NCBI GenBank assembly: GCA_947449515.1
Contig: CANFSD010000108.1
Span: 1-6,171, forward strand
DNA length: 6,171 bases
Source of the DNA: Bacteroidota bacterium
Lineage (GTDB): Bacteria > Bacteroidota > Bacteroidia > UKL13-3
Reading direction: 5' to 3'
The notes beneath the pieces were generated by a model. The model was not told the origin of the DNA, ran no database searches, and saw only the letters and a program-made list of their open reading frames with translations. Both the position numbers and the translations under genes were made by a program. Below, piece after piece: positions 1 to 6,145 of this stretch (positions are counted from its first letter, which is position 1; each line of letters opens with the position of its first letter).

Positions 1-1828
1 AATGATTGTCTGAACCTGCGCCAAAATTGATAGAGCTACCCAATTTATCCAATTCATTTTCCATTTGCTCACTGGTATAATTTTGGGAAGCCTCCCCCAT
101 CATAGCTGCAGTTAAATTGGCCAAGCCACTTTTTGCAGGATCACCAACAGCAATATTTCCACCTTTCATATTTAAAAGAATGGTAACCATTGGAGATTCT
201 TTGGTTTCAGAACCAATTACCTTGATACCATTGTCCCAATTGGTAGTATAAAAACTAGGTATTTCAGTAAGTTTAGCAGGGCCTGGAGCAGGACGTTTGC
301 TTCTGTCGAAATTGTCTTTTGGTGCAGTATAGCTTAATCCTTTGTATTCCAATTCTGTTTTAACAGCCGTACCAGAACTTTGTGTTTCTTTTGCTTCATC
401 CTTATTGGCAGCGGCATTGGCTTTCTTAGGGAAAACATTTACCAGTGTATAATTTTTACCCTTAATGTATTGGCGGAAAACGCGCATTACATCTTCTTTG
501 GTAACTTTATTATAGCGCGCCAATTCATCTGCCAAATTGTAATTTTTGTCTAAACGTGGGTTGCCATGACTTAAATACCAAGTTTGGCTCAAAATGCTAG
601 CCCTGCTTCCAATACTTTGCATGCTTTGAATAATGCTGGTCTCAAATTGACCTTTAGCGCGGTTCAAATCGTCATCATTTACACCTTTAGCCTCAAATTC
701 ATCCAAGGCAGCCATAAAACCTTTTTCAATATCGTTATCGCCTTCAAAATTTGGCATGGCAACAAAGATTACCCCAAACTCACCCGACAATTCATAACCG
801 CTATTAAATGATACAGCTTGAAAAGCTTTTTCAGGTTTTACAAAGTTTTTGTAAAGAATAGAGTTGTTACCATTTCCTAACACGTAACCCAAAACATCTA
901 ATGCAGCTTCGTCTGGGTGGTAATTCTTAACTGTAGGATATGTAAATGCATACATCGGTGCAAATACATTGTCGCCATAATTAACATACTTGTTATCTGG
1001 CAATCTTACGGCCTCTACCCTTTGTGCACGTACCTCTGGGCCTTTTGGAATTGGACCAAAATATTTTTCAGTTAATTTAATCGCATCTGCTGCGTTTACA
1101 TCACCAGAAATAACCACACAAGCATTGTTTGGTCCGTACCAGCGCATAAAGAAGTTTTTTAAATCGTCAACATTTACACGGTCTAAATCTTCCAAATAAC
1201 CAATAGTTGGCCAGCTATATGGGTGGCCAACTGGGTATAAAGCGGCATCCTTAATTTCTTCTCTTTTACCGTAAGGAACATTGTCTACACGTTGTCCTTT
1301 TTCATTTTTAACCGTAGCACGTTGTACTTCAAATTTCTTTTGTGTTACCGAATCTAATAAGAAACCCATTCTATCAGCTTCTAACCAAAGTGCTGTTTCT
1401 AGGTAGTTTGCAGGCAAAGTTTCGAAATAATTTGTACGATCGCGGTTGGTAGTACCGTTCATTTGACCACCCGCACCTTGAACAATTTTAAAGTGTTCTT
1501 CGTCTCTCACGTGAATGGAACCTTGGAACATCATGTGTTCAAAGAAATGCGCAAATCCAGATTTACCTGGGGTTTCTCTTGCCGAACCTACGTGGTAGGT
1601 AACTTCTACGTGTACAATTGGATCAGAGTGATCTTCGTGCACAATAACAGTTAAACCATTTGGCAAACGGTACTTTTTGTAAGAGATTTTCATCTCTCCA
1701 GGGGCAGCAGTTACTTCCTCTAATAGAACAGTTTGGTTTGGGGCAACTGGCGCAGGTGTTTGAGCACTGCTACTTTTGATGCCTAATAGCAATGCAAAAG
1801 CTCCAGCTAAAAATAAACCTTTTTTCAT
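1..1828 (-). CDS. Secreted two-domain M16 (insulinase-like) zinc peptidase, C-terminus cut by the window edge
   Basis: The frame is open from the ATG at 1828 to the window edge, giving 609 visible residues with no stop. Residues 1-23 look like a Sec signal peptide (KK, then a hydrophobic core, then SSA before Gln23), so the enzyme probably acts in the periplasm or outer envelope. The first M16 domain (about 48-270) carries the inverted zinc motif HFFEH: His94 and His98 bind zinc, Glu97 is the catalytic base, and Glu176 is the expected third zinc ligand. A linker rich in Ala, Lys and Pro (about 468-520) leads to a second M16 domain from about 525. There the aligned positions are Asn571, Ala574 and Ala575, so this half cannot bind zinc; this fits the family rule of one active and one inactive half. 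The family cleaves peptides inside a clam-shell chamber. The substrate is unknown. Perhaps 70-100 residues are missing. The gene is divergent from the DUF6580 gene. Confidence 0.95.
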   Translation of the reverse strand, partial: MKKGLFLAGAFALLLGIKSSSAQTPAPVAPNQTVLLEEVTAAPGEMKISYKKYRLPNGLTVIVHEDHSDPIVHVEVTYHVGSARETPGKSGFAHFFEHMMFQGSIHVRDEEHFKIVQGAGGQMNGTTNRDRTNYFETLPANYLETALWLEADRMGFLLDSVTQKKFEVQRATVKNEKGQRVDNVPYGKREEIKDAALYPVGHPYSWPTIGYLEDLDRVNVDDLKNFFMRWYGPNNACVVISGDVNAADAIKLTEKYFGPIPKGPEVRAQRVEAVRLPDNKYVNYGDNVFAPMYAFTYPTVKNYHPDEAALDVLGYVLGNGNNSILYKNFVKPEKAFQAVSFNSGYELSGEFGVIFVAMPNFEGDNDIEKGFMAALDEFEAKGVNDDDLNRAKGQFETSIIQSMQSIGSRASILSQTWYLSHGNPRLDKNYNLADELARYNKVTKEDVMRVFRQYIKGKNYTLVNVFPKKANAAANKDEAKETQSSGTAVKTELEYKGLSYTAPKDNFDRSKRPAPGPAKLTEIPSFYTTNWDNGIKVIGSETKESPMVTILLNMKGGNIAVGDPAKSGLANLTAAMMGEASQNYTSEQMENELDKLGSSINFGAGSDNH

Positions 1829-1919
1829 TATGTTGATATTTTGATTAATGTTTAATTCTTTGGAATAATTTCTATAAACGAAAATCGTGTTTGGGTATTG
1901 TGAATTTTGTTTATGCTCG

Positions 1920-1951
1920 CAATTTAAGGACTTTAGGGTGAGTGCGACAAA
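1920..1951 (-). promoter_or_regulatory. Weak candidate promoter for the M16 peptidase gene
   Basis: Read on the minus strand, TTTG (1951-1948) is followed after 21 bp by TAAATTG (1926-1920). This resembles the Bacteroidota -33 TTTG / -7 TAnnTTTG pair but lacks one T in the -7 element. It would leave an untranslated leader of about 85 bases before the ATG at 1828. No exact TAnnTTTG occurs on this strand in the intergenic region, so the assignment is tentative. Confidence 0.25.
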
Positions 1952-2001
1952 TTTTTTATGCAAAGTTTTTGCCTTTTTATAAACCTTTCGGCGCATGCGA
2001 G

Positions 2002-2013
2002 TGTTTATAAACA
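2002..2013. repeat. 12-bp perfect palindrome in the divergent intergenic region, possible operator
   Basis: TGTTTATAAACA is self-complementary. Its core TTTATAAAC (2004-2012) also occurs 28 bp upstream at 1976-1984, and a shorter TATAAAC lies at 1873-1879. Between the two longer copies is another small palindrome, CGCATGCG (1992-1999). The placement between divergent genes suits a regulator site, but AT-rich palindromes arise easily by chance. The rest of 1829-2113 shows no ORF, RNA gene or terminator that I can support. Confidence 0.3.
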
Positions 2014-2064
2014 TATCAAAATTTGAATTTGTGTAAAAATATGAATTTAGAATTTCGAATATTA

Positions 2065-2095
2065 CTTGTATTCTCTTAAAAGCTTCTTATTTTCG
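2065..2095 (+). promoter_or_regulatory. Bacteroidota-type promoter of the DUF6580 gene
   Basis: CTTG (2065-2068) is followed after 19 bp by TATTTTCG (2088-2095), which matches TAnnTTTG at all but one fixed position. The spacing is that expected for the primary sigma factor of Bacteroidota. Transcription would begin near 2101-2103, leaving a leader of only about 11-13 bases before the ATG at 2114. The site also argues against starting the protein at the in-frame TTG at 2066, which is part of the -33 element. Confidence 0.6.
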
Positions 2096-2113
2096 CCTCA
2101 AGAACAAAACACC

Positions 2114-2650
2114 ATGAATAAAAGATTTCTTACCATCGTTTCATTGATTTTTACGGCTGCATTGTTGCGCTTAATTCCACATGCTCCTAATTTTAGTCCA
2201 ATTGGTGCTATTGCATTATTTGGTGGTGCCTATTTAAACAAAAAGTATTTGGCATATATCATTCCAATTGCGGCAATGGTAATTAGTGATATGTTTTTAC
2301 CTTTTTATGGTATTGAAGTTTTGATTACTTATGCTGGGTTTTTAGTTTCAATTTTCATTGGTACTAAATTGAAAAACAATTTAACTTGGTATAATGTAGC
2401 ATTTGGCTCAATGGTAGCTTCATTTGCATTTTACTTAATTACCAATTTCTCTTTCTTCTATCCTGCCAGTATGGGCCAATTGTACACACATGATTTAGCT
2501 GGTGTAATGAATAGCTACATTGCTGGATGGCCGTTTTTCCAAAATACATTCGCATCTGATTTGGTTTACAATGCAATTTTATTTGGCGGATTTTACTTGT
2601 TACAAGTAAATATTCCTGAACTTAGAACAGAAAAAGTTAAGGCATCATAA
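2114..2650 (+). CDS. DUF6580-type multi-pass inner-membrane protein, putative transporter
   Basis: The gene encodes 178 residues from the ATG at 2114. An in-frame TTG at 2066 would add 16 residues, but it falls in the promoter and the extension is polar and implausible. The protein is very hydrophobic, with about six likely membrane segments (roughly 5-20, 28-41, 45-60, 67-84, 93-112 and 146-165) and a short charged tail ending RTEKVKAS. The motif RLIPHAPNFSP (19-29) followed by GAIALFGGAY (31-40), and later TNFSFFYP (110-117) and FFQNTFASDLVYN (141-153), match what I recall of the DUF6580 family. Members are annotated as putative transport proteins and resemble small substrate-binding subunits of ECF-type importers. 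That role and any substrate are inference. The last 14 bases overlap the end of the convergent S8 peptidase gene. Confidence 0.85.
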   Translation: MNKRFLTIVSLIFTAALLRLIPHAPNFSPIGAIALFGGAYLNKKYLAYIIPIAAMVISDMFLPFYGIEVLITYAGFLVSIFIGTKLKNNLTWYNVAFGSMVASFAFYLITNFSFFYPASMGQLYTHDLAGVMNSYIAGWPFFQNTFASDLVYNAILFGGFYLLQVNIPELRTEKVKAS

Positions 2651-4283
2651 ATTCAAAATACGCCTTGTGCGAAAGAAATTCAGCGCTCAAGTGGTACAAA
2701 CCGCTTGGGCGTTTTTTATAGCCCTTTAGCAAGAATCGGTTCGAACCTTTTTTAAGTGTAAGTGTAATTCTATCAATTTCACCTTTGACAGGTTCTTCTA
2801 TTACCAATACAATCTTCTGCGGAGCCCTTGCATTGATGCTAATGTGAAAATTTTGATCCTGAAGTTCTCTAACATCCAGCAAACTGTCTTGTTGTACCAT
2901 AAGCATTTTAGCGGCCAATTCAATATCTGGAATTCCGGCACCAACGTATTTATCTGCCTTGAAATATTGAGAGCTGCTTAACATTAAGGCCTCTTTTATT
3001 TTTTCTGCACTGCTCCTAGGCGCTAATTCTAATAATTGAGCAGCAACACCTGCAATGAGCGGACAAGAATAAGAGGTGCCATTGCCCTCAAAAACTTTGC
3101 CATCTGCAGCCAATAAGGTTACTCCTTTTCCAAGTGTGCTCACATCTGGTTTAATTCTTTTATCTGCTGTTGGTCCTACCGAACTAAATCCAGCATAGGC
3201 ATTAAATTTATCAACGGCCCCAACGGTTAAAACATGCGGTGCATCTGCTGGAGCGCTGATTTGTCGCCATGGGTCGTCGCCTTCATTACCTGCACTCACC
3301 AACACCAAAATACCTTTGCTTGTGGCAATTTCTGCTGCCCTGGTTATAAGCGTAGTTTTACCATCCAATTCCCCGTATTTATGGCCCATGCTTTTTTCAT
3401 CGTGTTTGGTATAACCCAATGAAGAATTAATAATATCGGCGCCGGCGCTATCGGCATATTCAGCAGCCAAAGCCCAAAAATATTCCTCTACGAGGTATTC
3501 ATTTGCGGCATTTTCACTGCGCAATAAAATATATTGAGCATTGGTGGCAGTTCCCCAGATAACACCAGGTTGTTGGGCTGCCATACAACTTAATACCGCC
3601 GTTCCATGCGGATCGTCGTCAAAAACCTCCTCTTCTTTTTCTACAAAATCATAGGACGATAAAATTTGTTTGTCCTTCATTAACTTTTTAAAAGGAACCA
3701 ATTGGTCAACATTTTTAAAGCCAGCATCAATTACAGCAATGAGTACATTTTTTCCTGCAATGCCTTTTTTTACAAAGCCTTGATCGTTGAGTTGTCTGAT
3801 TTGACTCTCACTTTTTCCTGTAATTAATGTATCATTTAAAATGGCTTTGTTTTGAAAACTCTGTTCTAAAATATTCAATTGATTTTCTAAACTGTTTTCA
3901 CTGGCATCGCCACTTTCATCGTAAAAATAGGCAGGACCTAAATAGCTTACATTGGCAACAAATGCCAACTTTTTAATAGAATCTACAATATTCTTTTGCG
4001 CACTTAATACAATACAACCATTAAACCACCTGCTATTGCCGTACATGGTTAAATTTAAATCTGCCAATTGCCTCACATAAGATGTGTCTGGTGGAATATC
4101 ATTTTCATTCAGCGGAACCCTATTTCGGGTTCTGCGTTCAATAGCCTTTGCAGAAATATAGCTTGCTGGTTGGTAGAGTTGCGTTTTAAAGTTGGGCTTA
4201 TCTTTAAAACTCACAAAATAAAAACGCTGTTGCGCGTGTAGGTTCGAACCAATTAATAATACAGCTAATAATAAAAACCTCAT
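2637..4283 (-). CDS. Secreted S8 subtilisin-like serine peptidase
   Basis: The product is 548 residues. Residues 1-17 form a signal peptide (RFLLLAVLLIG, then LHA before Gln18). The N-terminal region (about 20-115) has the FYFVSFKDK and AKAIERRTRNRVPLNENDIP pattern of Bacteroidota S8 peptidases and probably acts as a prodomain. The catalytic domain spans about 165-465: Asp186 in AVIDAGF, His226 in DDPHGTAV, oxyanion Asn333 in SAGNEGD and nucleophile Ser404 in GNGTSYSCP, so the triad is complete. The last 75 residues are beta-rich. The tail GYKKRPSGLYHLSAEF resembles the end of a type IX secretion sorting domain but lacks its usual terminal lysine motif. The start ATG overlaps the lipoprotein stop as ATGA, implying translational coupling. 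The 3' end overlaps the convergent DUF6580 gene by 14 bp. The substrate is unknown. Confidence 0.95.
   Translation of the reverse strand: MRFLLLAVLLIGSNLHAQQRFYFVSFKDKPNFKTQLYQPASYISAKAIERRTRNRVPLNENDIPPDTSYVRQLADLNLTMYGNSRWFNGCIVLSAQKNIVDSIKKLAFVANVSYLGPAYFYDESGDASENSLENQLNILEQSFQNKAILNDTLITGKSESQIRQLNDQGFVKKGIAGKNVLIAVIDAGFKNVDQLVPFKKLMKDKQILSSYDFVEKEEEVFDDDPHGTAVLSCMAAQQPGVIWGTATNAQYILLRSENAANEYLVEEYFWALAAEYADSAGADIINSSLGYTKHDEKSMGHKYGELDGKTTLITRAAEIATSKGILVLVSAGNEGDDPWRQISAPADAPHVLTVGAVDKFNAYAGFSSVGPTADKRIKPDVSTLGKGVTLLAADGKVFEGNGTSYSCPLIAGVAAQLLELAPRSSAEKIKEALMLSSSQYFKADKYVGAGIPDIELAAKMLMVQQDSLLDVRELQDQNFHISINARAPQKIVLVIEEPVKGEIDRITLTLKKGSNRFLLKGYKKRPSGLYHLSAEFLSHKAYFEFMMP
2684..2717 (+). 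terminator. Intrinsic terminator of the DUF6580 gene, inside the convergent peptidase CDS
   Basis: CGCTCAAGTGG (2684-2694) pairs with CCGCTTGGGCG (2701-2711) to form an 11-bp stem with two G-U pairs and a six-base loop TACAAA. Six T residues follow at 2712-2717. It lies 33 bases after the stop codon of the plus-strand gene. In the other direction the hairpin is not followed by a U-run, so it should act only on rightward transcripts. The same bases encode residues about 523-533 of the S8 peptidase. Confidence 0.85.
2731..2747. repeat. Copy A of the GGTTCGAACC palindromic repeat
   Basis: AAGAATCGGTTCGAACC here is identical over 17 bases to 4672-4688. The core 10-bp palindrome is at 2738-2747. 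On the minus strand it encodes Gly-Ser-Asn-Arg-Phe in the C-terminal region of the S8 peptidase. Confidence 0.6.
4241..4250. repeat. Copy B of the GGTTCGAACC palindromic repeat
   Basis: This is an exact copy of the 10-bp palindrome, without the AAGAATC flank of copies A and C. It lies in the signal-peptide codons of the S8 peptidase (Gly-Ser-Asn, residues 12-14), in the same reading phase as copy A. Confidence 0.6.
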
Positions 4284-4981
4284 GGCAATTGGTAGTAAAT
4301 TAATTTTTGGCGGATTTTATAGCCAGACACACCTGTTAATTGGGTGTTTAAATTGTTATTGGTAAAATCTATTAGCCCAATACCCTTGCAGTATACAGAC
4401 CGAATGAAAATCTCCTCTACGGCATTGTTTGCAAGTGCTTCTTGGATACTCACGCAATCGTTAAAAATGGTATCGCCATTGTTATAGGCTTGATGCAGGT
4501 TTTGTAGTAAGAAAGTTTTTCTGCCCAAATTATTGGTTTGATTTCCATTCCATGAAAGCACATTACCTATAGGAAAAGTTAATTTTACTTGCCTGATATT
4601 GTCCTCTACCCATTCTAAATTATTCTTATTTAGGATGGTAAAAACGGTGCTTCTGGCCTGCCAATTTTGAGAAGAATCGGTTCGAACCGACCTTAATATT
4701 TCCCTGTGATACTGTAAGGTTTGACCAGAGATAAGACCTGCAAATTCTTCTTTTAGAAAAAAATGAAATGTATCACTGCTATGTGAAATATCACTGAAAG
4801 CAATTGAGTCTACAGCATAATATTTTACCAGGCCAGAATCTGAAGGGAAAAAGTTATAACCTAAATCAATTGAACTTTCTGTTGGCTCTGCTTTTTTACA
4901 AGCAGCAAGAGCCAGCAATACCAGTAATAAAGCGCATGAAAGCGTTTTTAAGCTGTATTTATGTTCAATTTTTAGGTTCAA
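4280..4981 (-). CDS. Uncharacterised Bacteroidota lipoprotein
   Basis: The product is 233 residues if read from the TTG at 4981. Residues 11-28 form a lipoprotein signal with lipobox LAAC, and Cys28 is the lipidated residue, so the protein sits in the envelope facing the periplasm or surface. The mature part looks beta-rich, with conserved-looking stretches GYNFFPSDSG (41-50), EWVEDNIRQVKLTFPIG (123-139), SWNGNQ (143-148), YCKGIGLI (197-204) and SGYKIRQKLIYY (219-230). I recognise this pattern from hypothetical lipoproteins of the phylum but can assign no function. Cys176 and Cys198 could form a disulfide. No in-frame ATG precedes the signal peptide. TTG 4981 gives a normal n-region; TTG 5029 or GTG 5026 would overlap mnmA and add 15-16 unlikely residues. 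The gene starts 10 bases after the mnmA stop and ends in an ATGA overlap with the S8 peptidase gene. Confidence 0.85.
   Translation of the reverse strand: MNLKIEHKYSLKTLSCALLLVLLALAACKKAEPTESSIDLGYNFFPSDSGLVKYYAVDSIAFSDISHSSDTFHFFLKEEFAGLISGQTLQYHREILRSVRTDSSQNWQARSTVFTILNKNNLEWVEDNIRQVKLTFPIGNVLSWNGNQTNNLGRKTFLLQNLHQAYNNGDTIFNDCVSIQEALANNAVEEIFIRSVYCKGIGLIDFTNNNLNTQLTGVSGYKIRQKLIYYQLP
4672..4690. repeat. Copy C of the GGTTCGAACC palindromic repeat, extended to a 14-bp palindrome
   Basis: Bases 4672-4688 repeat copy A exactly. Here the self-complementary part is longer, TCGGTTCGAACCGA at 4677-4690. On the minus strand it is read in a different frame from copies A and B (Ser-Val-Arg-Thr-Asp in the lipoprotein), so the identity is at DNA level, not protein level. 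Confidence 0.6.
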
Positions 4982-4991
4982 ATTTTTATCA

Positions 4992-6092
4992 TTAAATATC
5001 AAAACTCGATTGAATCCATCCCCCACCAATTACATCATTTCCTTCATAAAACACTGCGCTTTGTCCAGGCGCAATTCCTTTTACCAATGAGTGAAAATCA
5101 ACTTTCATTCTTCCATCCACTTCTACAATATTTGCATTGGTTCCGGCATCTTTGTAACGTACTTTGGTTAACGATTCCATGGGTGAAATTATTTGACCAT
5201 ACTTCTGCAAATTAAGGTTTCTTACCCACATTCCATTTCTTTGTAGGTCTTCTTCCCTCCCTAAAACAACTGTATTTGTTTGCGGTTGAATTTCTAAAAC
5301 GAACATGGGTTCTCCTAAAGCTATTTCTAATCCCTTGCGCTGCCCTACTGTGTAAAATGGATATCCGCGGTGTTTTCCTAAAACTTTACCTTCCTTGTTT
5401 ACAAAGTTTCCGCCATTCACTTTTTCTTCCAGTCCTTCTACTTTGCGTTTTAAAAATCCACGGTAATCGTTATCGGGTACAAAGCAAATTTCATAACTTT
5501 CACTCTTGGCCGCTAATTCTGTAAAGCCTCTATCTATGGCCATTTGCTTTATGTCTGTTTTGTGAAAACCACCTAAAGGAAATTTGGTTCGAGCCAAACT
5601 TTCTTGACTTAAACCCCACAAAACATAGCTTTGGTCTTTGTGATGATCGAGGCCACGACTGATTACATAACGGTTGTTTTCTTGACGTATTTGGGCATAA
5701 TGACCAGTGGCTATGAACTCACAATCTAACTGGTTGGCACGTTTAAGTAAAGCTTCCCATTTGATATGTGTATTGCATAATACACAAGGGTTTGGCGTTC
5801 TTCCAGCCAGGTATTCTTCAATAAAATTATCGATTACAAAATCGCCAAATTCATCCCTGATATCTAAAATTAAATGGTGGATACCATATTGAACTGCAAT
5901 AGCTCTGGCGTCGTTTATTGAATCTAAACTGCAGCAACCCGTTTCTTTTTTGCTACCTCCACTGTTTTGGTAATCCCACGTTTTCATGGTGATTCCTACA
6001 ACTTCATAGCCTTCTTCGGCTAACATAACAGCCGCAACGGTACTGTCAATGCCGCCACTCATGGCGACTAATATTCTTCCTTTTTTACTCAT
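4992..6092 (-). CDS. mnmA: tRNA-specific 2-thiouridylase MnmA
   Basis: The product is 366 residues, close to the roughly 360-370 usual for the family. MnmA adenylates and then thiolates U34 in the anticodon of tRNA-Lys, tRNA-Glu and tRNA-Gln to give s2U34, using persulfide sulfur delivered from a cysteine desulfurase. It acts in the cytoplasm. The ATP-binding PP-loop SGGIDS is at 12-17. The first catalytic cysteine is Cys106 in NPCVLCN, the second Cys203 in YEICFV, and the tRNA/ATP-contacting segments GHYA (130-133), DQSYVLW (153-159) and YTVGQRKG (247-254) are all intact. The C-terminal beta-barrel region ends in APGQSAVFY and GGGWI. A Cys53-Cys54 pair (GCCSLDSINDAR) is present, as in many non-proteobacterial MnmA proteins. 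The gene is first in a tight cluster with two envelope-protein genes. No frameshift or missing residue is seen. Confidence 0.98.
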   Translation of the reverse strand: MSKKGRILVAMSGGIDSTVAAVMLAEEGYEVVGITMKTWDYQNSGGSKKETGCCSLDSINDARAIAVQYGIHHLILDIRDEFGDFVIDNFIEEYLAGRTPNPCVLCNTHIKWEALLKRANQLDCEFIATGHYAQIRQENNRYVISRGLDHHKDQSYVLWGLSQESLARTKFPLGGFHKTDIKQMAIDRGFTELAAKSESYEICFVPDNDYRGFLKRKVEGLEEKVNGGNFVNKEGKVLGKHRGYPFYTVGQRKGLEIALGEPMFVLEIQPQTNTVVLGREEDLQRNGMWVRNLNLQKYGQIISPMESLTKVRYKDAGTNANIVEVDGRMKVDFHSLVKGIAPGQSAVFYEGNDVIGGGWIQSSFDI

Positions 6093-6137
6093 GGTTCAAA
6101 ACAATTTAGGGTAAAAAGCCCAGGTGATTGAATGAAA

Positions 6138-6145
6138 CAAAGATA
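6138..6145 (-). promoter_or_regulatory. -7 element of the mnmA promoter
   Basis: On the minus strand, TATCTTTG (6145-6138) is an exact match to the Bacteroidota -7 consensus TAnnTTTG. The expected -33 TTTG is represented only by TTTA at 6167-6164, with an 18-bp spacer, close to the window edge. Transcription would start near 6131, giving a leader of about 38 bases before the ATG at 6092. As no other promoter is evident in the cluster, it probably drives mnmA, the lipoprotein gene and the S8 peptidase gene together. Confidence 0.6.

Noticed and set aside
584..1654. Short plus-strand open frames at 584-811, 990-1199 and 1463-1654.
   Set aside because: They are antisense to the M16 peptidase, which is supported by motifs and a continuous 609-codon frame. 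They show no recognisable domains or promoters.
2592..2610. Hairpin TTTACTTG-TTA-CAAGTAAA near the end of the DUF6580 gene, considered as a terminator for the leftward mnmA-lipoprotein-S8 unit.
   Set aside because: The 8-bp stem is AT-rich and is not followed by a U-run on either strand. It lies inside codons for FYLLQVN. The leftward unit therefore has no terminator I can support.
4241..4250. GGTTCGAACC resembles the T-arm of a tRNA (GGTTCGAATCC), raising the idea of tRNA fragments or an attachment site.
   Set aside because: At none of the three copies is there an acceptor stem, anticodon arm or CCA end. All copies lie inside intact protein genes, and no integrase or duplicated flank is present.
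4982..5029. Lipoprotein start at TTG 5029 or GTG 5026, overlapping the end of mnmA.
   Set aside because: This would put about 27 polar residues before the hydrophobic core of the lipoprotein signal. TTG 4981 gives a normal signal length, though no option is an ATG.
3234..5892. Short plus-strand open frames at 3234-3422, 4804-4995, 5276-5524 and 5707-5892.
   Set aside because: They lie opposite well-supported minus-strand genes (S8 peptidase, lipoprotein, mnmA), and their translations look like out-of-frame sequence.
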